NCBI GenBank assembly: GCA_031257375.1
Contig: JAIROU010000314.1
Location: forward strand, 1-32,658
Length of the DNA: 32,658 nucleotides
Source: Bifidobacteriaceae bacterium
GTDB lineage: Bacteria; Actinomycetota; Actinomycetes; Actinomycetales; WQXJ01
Direction of reading: 5' to 3'
Shown piece by piece: positions 1 to 7,171 of the stretch. Every line of letters starts with the position of its first letter. The stretch's first letter is position 1. The translations under genes and the position numbers were made by a program. The notes under the pieces were generated by a model. That model ran no database searches, had not been told where the DNA came from, and saw only the letters and a program-made list of their open reading frames with translations.

Positions 1-1
1 C

Positions 2-604
2 GCGGAGCTTTTCGAGAGCCTTGGGCCGGGTGTTGTGGGCGGGATCGCGCTGGCTTTGATCTGCCTGGCGCTGGCCGCCAACCTGGTCGCCTGGATGGTC
101 GCCTACCTGGCCGGACCCGGCTTCGCGGTTGGGGCCGGGACGGCCTTCACGCCCTTCGAGACGGTCGGGGGCGTCGAACCGGCCCTGCCGCTGTTCGGGT
201 TGCTGCCCGCGGCCGAGCCGCCGGGATGGGCCGGGGCGGTGGTCTTGGTCCCGGCCCTGGCCGGATTGGCGGCGGCCTGGTGGTCGCTGCGCCGTTTGGG
301 CCTGGTCTGGTGGCGGCAGTTGATCGGCGGCCAGTTGGCCGCCTTGATGGCGGCGGCCGGATTGGGCGCCTTGGTGGCCTTGGCCGGGGGCGCGGCCGGA
401 CCCGGCCGCCTGGCCGAGGTCGGCGCGCCGCTCTGGCCCCTGGCCGGATGGCTCTGGCTGGAACTGGGTCTCGGCGCGGCGGCCGGGTCGGTGCTGGCGG
501 CCCGGCCGTGGCGGCGGGCGGACGCATTGCTGGTCGGCGGGTCGGCGGCGGGCGAGCCCCTGGCTGGCGGGGGTGCGGCGGCCGGGCACTCGGCATCGGG
601 ATAG
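2..604 (+). CDS. DUF6350 family membrane protein, C-terminal part (5' end outside window)
   Basis: The reading frame is open from the first bases and ends at TAG 602-604, so only the C-terminal ~200 residues are visible. Hydrophobic helices alternate with Gly/Ala/Trp-rich loops. The stretch GPGFAVGAGTAFTPF followed by EPALPLFGLLP is characteristic of the actinobacterial DUF6350 multi-pass membrane proteins. Their role is not established; some are annotated as PerM-like division proteins. In many actinobacteria this gene lies between sucCD and purN. Here purN is about 26 kb away. The last ~30 residues are Gly/Ala-rich, and the stop codon lies within about a dozen bases of the point where similarity to a broken beta-galactosidase begins on the other strand, so the native C-terminus may have been altered. 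Family assignment is fairly secure; function is unknown. Confidence 0.75.
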   Translation, partial: AELFESLGPGVVGGIALALICLALAANLVAWMVAYLAGPGFAVGAGTAFTPFETVGGVEPALPLFGLLPAAEPPGWAGAVVLVPALAGLAAAWWSLRRLGLVWWRQLIGGQLAALMAAAGLGALVALAGGAAGPGRLAEVGAPLWPLAGWLWLELGLGAAAGSVLAARPWRRADALLVGGSAAGEPLAGGGAAAGHSASG

Positions 605-1104
605 GGAGCACGGCCAGCCCGGAAGAGTCGATGCCGTCGACCGCCCGAACGGCCCCGCTCACCAAGGCGGCATCGGCGTCGAAAACCTGCCTGTAATCGC
701 CCACGGCGGTGTTGCCGGGCACGCACGGCGGGTCGATGGGGAACGGGGAGCGGCTGTTCAGGTAGAGCGGCCTCCCATAGTCCTGCAGCTGCCACATGCC
801 TGGCGCCTGAATCTGGCGCCTGAATCTGGCGCCAATCCCCGGAGGCGTCAGCCAAATCCGGGGCAGTCGCGAGGGACGGGCTGTGGCGGAACTCCCTAAC
901 GCCGTTCAGGATCAGGGCGGGAAGATCGGTGCGAAAAAAACGAGCGCGTGGCGGCATGGCCCCCAGGCAACCCTTGGCCCAAGCCATTGCTCCAGCGTGA
1001 ACTGATCCGCAGGGGCCGTGGATCAACCCCTGCCAAGGCTGTCACCAGGAGACACGCGCAACGGCGGCGCCTGCGTGCTTGCGGTGGCACTGGCCGGGAG
1101 GCAT
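605..1104 (-). pseudogene. Broken GH2 beta-galactosidase paralogue (N-terminal fragment)
   Basis: Read on the minus strand, this resembles the N-terminus of the intact GH2 enzyme at 3895-7065. PPRARFFRTDLPALILNG and EFRHSPSL align with its residues 45-75, and then in another frame QLQDYGRPLYLNSRSPFP, the VFDAD segment and DGIDSSGL align with its next section. The frame change is explained by a 13-bp tandem duplication (802-827); removing one copy restores a DWRQIQAPGMWQLQ-like junction. A TGA also interrupts the frame about 20 codons after the ATG at 1104. Similarity ends at about 610-617, next to the DUF6350 stop, so the remaining ~900 codons are missing. The upstream leader is conserved with that of the intact gene. 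It is non-functional as beta-galactosidase. Confidence 0.88.
802..827. repeat. 13-bp tandem duplication causing the frameshift
   Basis: GGCGCCTGAATCT occurs twice in direct succession, followed by GGCGCC. Thirteen bases is not a multiple of three, so it shifts the frame of the beta-galactosidase paralogue. Deleting one copy in silico restores the frame and the alignment with the intact GH2 protein. Confidence 0.9.
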
Positions 1105-1141
1105 GGCCCCTTTGGAACTCAATTATTCATAATGATAGCAT
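1101..1141 (-). promoter_or_regulatory. Conserved operator/leader module, copy 1 (dead GH2 paralogue)
   Basis: On the minus strand it reads GCTATCATTATGAATAA, then GTTCCAAAGGGG, then the ATG at 1104-1102. The same order of elements is found before the intact GH2 gene and before the importer operon. The AT-rich box stands out from the GC-rich surroundings and contains the 9-bp palindrome TCATTATGA. It is probably a repressor site next to the initiation region. On the opposite strand the same bases overlap a possible promoter for the beta-helix gene (TTGGAA 1112-1117, 18 bp, TAGCAT 1136-1141), so the site may now serve that gene; this is inference. Confidence 0.65.
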
Positions 1142-1514
1142 TAACGACTATGAGTCAGATTGCCGTGGCCTCTGCCCCAGGTTAATTGCGGATGCGCGCG
1201 TGCCCTGAGGCACAGCCCCCAAGCGACGACGCTGCCCTGCCCGATCTGCGGCCCGGCCGGCTGGGCGCGACCGTCCTCACGCCGGACCCGGGCCGGTGGC
1301 CGCCGAACCCGTGGGAGTCTTCGCGTTCGGGGACCACCGCAGCCAATTGCGCCCAGACGGGCTGAGGGTGGATGATCGTGCGGCGGACTTCGGCGCTCCC
1401 GGGGGAGGACGAGCGGACTTGACGCCTATTCGTCTACCAAGAACCCATCTGCACCCATCACCACCCGCCCTTAGAAAATCCCATCGACGCGATCCTCAAG
1501 GAGATTTGATTGAA
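1142..1514. other. Intergenic stretch upstream of the beta-helix gene, nothing recognised
   Basis: About 370 bp between the operator-like box and the Shine-Dalgarno of the beta-helix gene. The reading frame of that gene is open back to 1296, but this part has no family resemblance and no good initiation signal. I see no tRNA, clear hairpin or known riboswitch. If transcription starts at the box near 1140 the leader would be unusually long. Confidence 0.5.
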
Positions 1515-3491
1515 ATGACCGAATACCACGTGGCGAAGACCGGGGACGATGGCGCTTCAGGCACCGCCGCCCAGCCGTTCTTGACCATCGGCCGCGCCGC
1601 CAAGGCAGCCCAGGCGGGCGACGATGTGGTGGTCCACCGGGGCGTCTACCGGGAATGGGTGGCACCGGAGAACCCCGGCCTGTCGAACCAGCGGCGGATC
1701 ACCTTCACGGCAGCCCCGGGAGAACATGTGGCGATTAAGGGCTCCGAGCCCGTGACAGGCTGGACGCCAGAACGCGCCGGGGTTTGGCGGGTCACGGTCG
1801 ACAACGCCTTGTTTGGGGACTTCAACCCGTTTGCCCAGGAGGTCCAGGGCGATTGGCTGGTGCGGCCTGGCCACTCGGACATGCCCAAACACCTGGGCGA
1901 TGTGTACCTGAACGGCCGGAGCCTGTACGAGGCCTCCAGCCCGCAGGAAGTGGCGACGCCGCCCCGCCGCGAGACTGCCATGGATGATTGCACCGGTCTA
2001 GAGCGGCCGGCAGCGGACCCCGATTGGAGCCAGCGGGTGTGGCACGCGCGAGTCGAGGAAGCGGCAACCACCATTTGGGCCAACTTTGGCGCCGCCAACC
2101 CCAACACGGAACTGGTGGAGATCAATGTGCGGCGCTCCGTTTTCTATCCCCGCTTGACGGGCCGCGACTACATAACCGTGCGGGGATTCGAGTTGGCCCA
2201 GGCGGCCTGCCCATGGGCGCCGCCCACCGCTGACCAAACCGCGCTGATCGGCCCCAATTGGGCCAAGGGCTGGATCATCGAAGACAACGACATCCACGAC
2301 GCCAAAGGTTCCGCGGTCTCGATTGGCAAAGAGGCCTCCACAGGCGACAATTTCTACACCCGCAGGCGCGACAAGCCGGGCTACCAGTACCAGCTCGAGT
2401 CCGTGTTGGCGGCGCGGGGAATCGGCTGGTCGCGGGAGCGGATCGGATCGCACGTGATCCGGCGCAACCTGATCCACCATTGCGGGCAGAACGGCATTGT
2501 GGGCCACCTGGGCTGCGTGTTCTCGCAAATCTATGACAACCGCATCTGGGCCATCGCGCTGAAGCGGGAGTTCTTTGGCCACGAGATCGCGGGAATCAAA
2601 CTGCACGCCCCCATCGACGTGGAAATCAGGCACAACCTGATACACGACTGCACTCTGGGCATCTGGCTGGACTGGCAGGCGCAAGGCGTCCGTGTCACAG
2701 CCAATGTGCTGCACGCCAACTCGCGCGACCTGTTTGTGGAGGTCAGCCACGGGCCGTACACGGTGGACCACAATATCTTTGGCTCGGCCGCCTCGGTTGA
2801 GGTGCTGTCCCAGGGCGGCGCCTTTGTGGGAAACCTGATCTGCGGCACGCTGCGCCTGGAGGCGGTGATGGACCGTGCCACCCCCTATCACTGGCCGCAC
2901 TCCACGCAAGTCAAGGGCTATGCGGTGGTCCGCGGCGGCGACGACCGCTGGATCGGCAACATCTTCTTGGGCTCTGGCGGCGATCCCGATGACGCGTCTG
3001 CGGCTTACAACCCGGACGGCCCCTTCATTGTTGACGCATCCTACGGCACCGCCCGGTACGCCGGCCATCCCGGCACGTTCAAGGACTATGTCGCTGCCGT
3101 GACGTCGCTGCACGGCGATTGGGAAGTTGTCAAGGGGCTGAAGCAGCCGGTCTACCTGCGGCAGAACCTCTACCTGGGCAACGCGGCGGCCTCTCCAACC
3201 GAAGAGGGCGCCAATTTCAGCGCCGGCCCGGCCACGGTGTCGCTGCACCAGGAGGCCGATGCCGTCTGGCTGGCCGCCCAGCTCCCGCCTGAGTTGGGCG
3301 ACATGGCCGTGCCGGTCCAATCGACGGCCACGTTGGGGCGGACCCTGGTGGTGGATGCGGATTTCGAGGCGCCGGACGGCTCTGCCCTGGTGCTGGACAC
3401 CGACCTGGTGGGCGCGCAGGCCATCGGCGCATCGGTCCCCGGCCCGGTGTTCGCGCTGCGGTGCGGCCCCAACCGGATCCGCGTCTGGTAG
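1515..3491 (+). CDS. Right-handed parallel beta-helix protein, putative intracellular polysaccharide-active enzyme
   Basis: Encodes 658 residues. The ATG at 1515 is preceded by AAGGAG (1498-1503), and the protein begins with the DUF1565-like motif EYHVAKTGDDGASGTAAQPF, typical of beta-helix enzymes. The middle has repeated helix rungs with NLIHHCGQNGIVG, NLIHDCTLGIWLDW and NIFLGSGG, characteristic of Pectate_lyase_3/Beta_helix folds. The C-terminal ~100 residues look like a small beta-sandwich. There is no signal peptide or membrane segment, so it should act in the cytoplasm on imported oligosaccharide. Beta-helix enzymes of similar architecture include GH141, GH28 and polysaccharide lyases; I cannot choose between them or point to catalytic residues. 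Next to glycosidases and an importer it fits a glycan-degradation role. Fold is confident, reaction unknown. Confidence 0.8.
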   Translation: MTEYHVAKTGDDGASGTAAQPFLTIGRAAKAAQAGDDVVVHRGVYREWVAPENPGLSNQRRITFTAAPGEHVAIKGSEPVTGWTPERAGVWRVTVDNALFGDFNPFAQEVQGDWLVRPGHSDMPKHLGDVYLNGRSLYEASSPQEVATPPRRETAMDDCTGLERPAADPDWSQRVWHARVEEAATTIWANFGAANPNTELVEINVRRSVFYPRLTGRDYITVRGFELAQAACPWAPPTADQTALIGPNWAKGWIIEDNDIHDAKGSAVSIGKEASTGDNFYTRRRDKPGYQYQLESVLAARGIGWSRERIGSHVIRRNLIHHCGQNGIVGHLGCVFSQIYDNRIWAIALKREFFGHEIAGIKLHAPIDVEIRHNLIHDCTLGIWLDWQAQGVRVTANVLHANSRDLFVEVSHGPYTVDHNIFGSAASVEVLSQGGAFVGNLICGTLRLEAVMDRATPYHWPHSTQVKGYAVVRGGDDRWIGNIFLGSGGDPDDASAAYNPDGPFIVDASYGTARYAGHPGTFKDYVAAVTSLHGDWEVVKGLKQPVYLRQNLYLGNAAASPTEEGANFSAGPATVSLHQEADAVWLAAQLPPELGDMAVPVQSTATLGRTLVVDADFEAPDGSALVLDTDLVGAQAIGASVPGPVFALRCGPNRIRVW

Positions 3492-3809
3492 CGCAAGAGA
3501 TGGGCGGTGTCCGGCCCGCTCAACGATGTGGAACCGTTCCGCGTCCGGGGCAACCAACCCTATAAGCCGCCGGGCGGCCCCGGGGGAGAGAGTCAAGACG
3601 GACCGGCGCGAGCCAGGCATTTGGCCGAGTTGGTGGCGGCGAGGTTGACGACCCCGGTGCGGGTGCCTGGCGTGGAGGAGAAACGGCGCGGGACGTGGTC
3701 AGGTGCCGGGAGGATGCCTGCGGGGGGGGGTGTCCAGGTTCACCCGAGGTCGGGGTTCATGGATAACCCATCCCTTCCTGTTGCCTCGTTGTCAACCCTC
3801 CGCTCTCTC
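3492..3809. other. Intergenic stretch between the beta-helix and GH2 genes
   Basis: About 320 bp with no convincing gene, RNA or terminator. Short frames here have no initiation signals or family resemblance. The promoter of the GH2 gene begins at its right end. Confidence 0.55.
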
Positions 3810-3838
3810 TTGACGCGCGGGGGCGTTATTGGTACTCT
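3810..3838 (+). promoter_or_regulatory. Sigma-A type promoter of the GH2 gene
   Basis: TTGACG (3810-3815) is followed after 17 bp by TACTCT (3833-3838), matching actinobacterial housekeeping promoters (TTGACN, TANNNT). Transcription would start near 3845, just upstream of the conserved AT-rich box, which would suit a repressor acting by blocking initiation or clearance. Confidence 0.6.
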
Positions 3839-3854
3839 CGCGTTGAGGCATTTA

Positions 3855-3897
3855 GGCCATCATTATGAAAAATATGGTTCCAAAGAGGGGATCAATG
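3855..3897 (+). promoter_or_regulatory. Conserved operator/leader module, copy 2 (intact GH2 gene)
   Basis: Reads GCCATCATTATGAAAAAT, then GGTTCCAAAGAGGGG, then ATG 3895. It matches copies 1 and 3 in sequence, order and approximate spacing. The conserved Shine-Dalgarno and ATG in these aligned leaders support 3895 rather than the in-frame ATG at 3865, which lies inside the AT-rich box. Confidence 0.7.
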
Positions 3898-6800
3898 GGC
3901 GGTAGGCAGACCAATTCGCGTGGGCAAATGGCACCCAGGCGCTGCGGCGCGCGCACGACCTGCGGCGGCGGCGTCGCGACGGGTCAGCCCGGATGGCTGG
4001 AGGCGAAGGCCTCGCGCGGGGCGTTGGCCCCCAGGGCGCGGTTCCGCGCGGATCTGCCCGCGTTGAGCTTGAACGGCGCGTGGGAGTTCCGCCACAGCCC
4101 CAGCTTGGCGGCGGCCCCGGGGCCCGGCGACCCGGCGAGGGAGTGGCGGGCTGTCGCGGTGCCGGGGATGTGGCAGTTGCAGGGCTTCGGGCGGCCGGTC
4201 TACTTGAACTCCCGTTACCCGTTCCCGGTCGATCCGCCCCGCGTGCCGGACGCCAACGGGATCGGCGATTACAGGCTGGTGTTCGACGCGGATCCGGTGT
4301 TCTTGGGCGGCGCGGTGCTGGCCTTCGACGGGATCGACTCTACCGGGCTGGTCGCGCTCAACGGCGAGGTCTTGGGTTGGACCAAGGGCTCGCGCCTGAC
4401 TCATGAGTTCGATGTGGCGGGCCTGCTGCGCGAGCGCGGCAATGTGCTGGAGGTCCGGGTCGCCCAGTTCAACGCCGGCTCATACCTGGAGGCGCAGGAC
4501 CAGTGGCGCCTCAGCGGGATCTTCCGGGACGTGGCGCTGTTGGCCGCCCCGCCCGCCTTCCCGCGCGACATTGCCGTCCAAGCCGATTACGACCCGCGCA
4601 CCGGGGATTGCCTGGTGTCGGTCCGGGTGGAGGGCGCCGTCGGGCGGCCCGCCGCTGTCACGGCAGCGTTGGACGGGCGGCCGGTCCGGGTGGACGGGGA
4701 GGCGCACGGGATCGGCCGCTTGGAGCCTTGGACGGCGGAGCGGCCGGTGCTGCACGAGTTGCTTGTCAGCGCCGGCGGCCACGAGGCGGTGATCCCGGTG
4801 GGCTTCCGCCGCGTCGAGGTGGCGGGCGGGCTGTTCCGGGTGAACGGGCGCCCGATCCGTTTCAAGGGCGTCAACCGCCACGATTTCGACGCCCGGAGGG
4901 GACGCGCCCAGGACGCGGCCGCGATCGAGCGGGATCTGGTGTTGATGAAGCGGGCGGGGATCAACGCGATCCGGACCAGCCACTACCCGCCGCAGCCGGC
5001 GTTGTTGGACGCGGCAGACCGGCTGGGCTTTTGGGTGGTCGAGGAGTGCGACGTGGAGACCCACGGCTTCGAGGGCCTGGGCTGGGCGGGCAACCCGGCG
5101 GACGATCTGTCCTGGGAGGCGGCCATCGTGGAGCGGGTGGCCCGGATGGTGGGTCGGGACCGGAACCACCCGTCGGTGGTGATGTGGTCTTTGGGCAACG
5201 AGTCCGGCGCGGGGCGCTGCCTGCGGGCGGCCTATGACTGGTGCCGCGCCCAGGACCCGTCCCGCCCGGTCCATTACGAGGGCGACCGTTCGTACGAGTA
5301 CTCGGACGTGGTCTCGCACATGTACACGCCGGTGGCCCAGTTGGCGGATATCGTCCGGGGCGTGGAGCCGGACCGGGCGTTGGACCCGTTCCCGAACGGC
5401 GCCGTGGTGGGCCCGGTGGACAAGCCGTTCGTCTTGTGCGAGTACGCGCACGCGATGGGCGCGGGCCCGGGCGGCCTGGCGGATTACGAGGCGTTGTTCG
5501 ACGCTTGGCCAAGGTTGCAGGGCGGGTTTGTCTGGCAGTGGCAGGACCAGAACCTGGTGGCGCGCGCCGCTGACGGCCGGGAGTACCTGGCCTACGGCGG
5601 GGACTTCGGCGACGAGTTCTCCGACGCGGCCTCTGGCAACGGGTTGACCAGGGCTTTTCGCGAGACGCCCGCCGGCCCGGCCGCCTGGGAGGACGTGGCG
5701 AAGCCGGGCCTGGCGGATTACGCGGCCGTGATCGCCGCGTTCCGGGTCGAGGTCGCCGCCGACGGCAGCGGTTGCGTTGTGACGAACCGCCAAGATTTCG
5801 CCGATGCCGCCGGGTGCCGTCTGCGGTGGCGGCGGGATGGCGCCTCGGGGCAGTTGGCCGGTGGCGTCATCCCGCTGGGCGGCGACCCGGGGGCCGGGAC
5901 CGGCCTGGAGGTGGCCTTGCCGGCGGCGGCCCGTCTGGGCGCCGAGGGCGCCGCCGGGGCGGGCGGCGCGTCCGGCGGCGCGAGCCGCGACCGGGGCGGC
6001 GCCGACCGGGGCGAGGTGCTCACGGTGGTGGTGGAGGCCGAGTACCCGTGGTGGGACGGCTTCGTGCCGCTGGGCGTGGGCCAGGCCGCCCGCGGCCTGG
6101 ACGGCGCCGACCCCGAGGCGCCGCTGGTGGTTGGTGTGGCGCTGGCGACCGGGGCGGCGGAGGCGGGACTCCGGCCGGGTGCTGTGCGGGCGGGCGACCG
6201 GGGGCCGGCGGGCGAAGTGGCGACTGGCGCGGCATCGGCGGGCGGGTCGGCTCCCTGGGAGGCGGCGTTTGCCGGCGGGCTGCTGGAAACCTTGGGGGGT
6301 GTCCCGCTGACTGGCCCGCGGTTGGGCTTGTGGCGGGCGCCGACCGACAACGACTTGGGTGTTCTAATCCAGGCCGCGGACAGCGCGTTGTTCGAGCGGG
6401 CGGGTTTGAGCCGCCTGATGCGGACCACGTTGAGCCAGGACCTGGGAGGCGGCGGGCTGGCGACAACGGTGCGGGAGTCCCCGATGGGCGCGGATTTCGG
6501 CGTGGAGCTGGTGTGCCGCTGGGCCGGGGTTCCCGGGGGCGCGCGCCTGCGGGCGGACGCCGCGCCTTACGGCCCCTGGCCGGCGGACGCGGTCTGGGCG
6601 CGGGTCGGACTGGATTTCGAGCTGCCGGGCTGCGGTGTGGACGCGCCGGTGCGGTGGCGGGGCCTTGGGCCGGGCCCGGCGGGGCCGGACAGCGGCGGGG
6701 CCGCCCTGTGGGGCTGGCACCGCTCCACCGTGGCGAACTGGCAGGTCAACTACTCCCGGCCGCAAGATGGCGGCGTCCGGGGCGGCGTCACCGAATTGGC

Positions 6801-7065
6801 GATCGGCCTGCCCCAAGGTCGCGTCTTGGTGGTCGTCAGCCGCCGCCCGTTGTGGGTGTCACTGCGCCCGTGGACGGACTTGGAGTTGAGCCGCGCCGCC
6901 CACCCGCACGAGCTACCCGCGACGGACCGGCTGGTGTTGCACCTTGACGCGGCCGAGCACGGCCTGGGCACGGGCTCGTGCGGGCAGTCCACCTGGCCGC
7001 CGCACCGGCTCCACCCGGTCGCCGTGGCCTGGGACTTGCGGTTGGCGGTGCTCCAACCCGGCTGA
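3895..7065 (+). CDS. GH2 beta-galactosidase (LacZ-like), cytoplasmic
   Basis: Encodes 1056 residues, the usual size for LacZ-type GH2 enzymes, which hydrolyse terminal beta-galactosides. Order: jelly-roll sugar-binding domain (about 55-230, with VPGMWQLQGFGRPVYLN and DQWRLSGIFRDV), immunoglobulin-like domain, TIM barrel (about 315-620) and a C-terminal Bgal_small domain (LTGPRLGLWRAPTDNDLG). The expected acid/base is E436 in SLGNESGAG, the nucleophile E516 in VLCEYAHAMG, followed by GGFVWQWQDQN. There is no signal peptide. Start at 3895 has GAGGGG upstream and is conserved in two homologous leaders. Gly/Ala-rich insertions near residues 680-710 and 760-790 are unusual but keep the frame. The secreted GH95-like gene follows after 106 bp and may be cotranscribed. 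A truncated paralogue lies at 605-1104. Actual substrate could be another beta-galactoside-containing glycan. Confidence 0.92.
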   Translation: MGGRQTNSRGQMAPRRCGARTTCGGGVATGQPGWLEAKASRGALAPRARFRADLPALSLNGAWEFRHSPSLAAAPGPGDPAREWRAVAVPGMWQLQGFGRPVYLNSRYPFPVDPPRVPDANGIGDYRLVFDADPVFLGGAVLAFDGIDSTGLVALNGEVLGWTKGSRLTHEFDVAGLLRERGNVLEVRVAQFNAGSYLEAQDQWRLSGIFRDVALLAAPPAFPRDIAVQADYDPRTGDCLVSVRVEGAVGRPAAVTAALDGRPVRVDGEAHGIGRLEPWTAERPVLHELLVSAGGHEAVIPVGFRRVEVAGGLFRVNGRPIRFKGVNRHDFDARRGRAQDAAAIERDLVLMKRAGINAIRTSHYPPQPALLDAADRLGFWVVEECDVETHGFEGLGWAGNPADDLSWEAAIVERVARMVGRDRNHPSVVMWSLGNESGAGRCLRAAYDWCRAQDPSRPVHYEGDRSYEYSDVVSHMYTPVAQLADIVRGVEPDRALDPFPNGAVVGPVDKPFVLCEYAHAMGAGPGGLADYEALFDAWPRLQGGFVWQWQDQNLVARAADGREYLAYGGDFGDEFSDAASGNGLTRAFRETPAGPAAWEDVAKPGLADYAAVIAAFRVEVAADGSGCVVTNRQDFADAAGCRLRWRRDGASGQLAGGVIPLGGDPGAGTGLEVALPAAARLGAEGAAGAGGASGGASRDRGGADRGEVLTVVVEAEYPWWDGFVPLGVGQAARGLDGADPEAPLVVGVALATGAAEAGLRPGAVRAGDRGPAGEVATGAASAGGSAPWEAAFAGGLLETLGGVPLTGPRLGLWRAPTDNDLGVLIQAADSALFERAGLSRLMRTTLSQDLGGGGLATTVRESPMGADFGVELVCRWAGVPGGARLRADAAPYGPWPADAVWARVGLDFELPGCGVDAPVRWRGLGPGPAGPDSGGAALWGWHRSTVANWQVNYSRPQDGGVRGGVTELAIGLPQGRVLVVVSRRPLWVSLRPWTDLELSRAAHPHELPATDRLVLHLDAAEHGLGTGSCGQSTWPPHRLHPVAVAWDLRLAVLQPG

Positions 7066-7100
7066 CGCGGACGGCGGCCCGCGGCCGCGCCTGGCTTGGC

Positions 7101-7120
7101 GCGGGGCGGCGCCGCCCCGC
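7101..7120. terminator. Perfect 20-bp GC palindrome between GH2 and GH95-like genes
   Basis: GCGGGGCGGC followed immediately by its reverse complement GCCGCCCCGC gives a strong hairpin in the 106-bp gap. There is no U-tract, so it may attenuate or protect mRNA ends rather than terminate fully. Confidence 0.4.
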
Positions 7121-7171
7121 GGCGGACAACAACCAAGAAGGAAGAAGCAAGCAAGAAAGGTAAGGACAACA

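Noticed and set aside
1296-1514. Upstream extension of the beta-helix protein
   Set aside because: The frame is open, but no family similarity or initiation signal is seen, while ATG 1515 has AAGGAG and the proper beta-helix N-terminus.
1998-3620. 540-codon open frame opposite the beta-helix gene
   Set aside because: It is an antisense shadow of the GC-rich coding sequence with no family resemblance; the same holds for the long frames opposite GH2, GH95-like, zinc-ribbon and purH genes.
3865-3894. Start of the GH2 gene at the in-frame ATG 3865
   Set aside because: It lies inside the conserved AT-rich box, has no Shine-Dalgarno, and the aligned leaders conserve the start at 3895.
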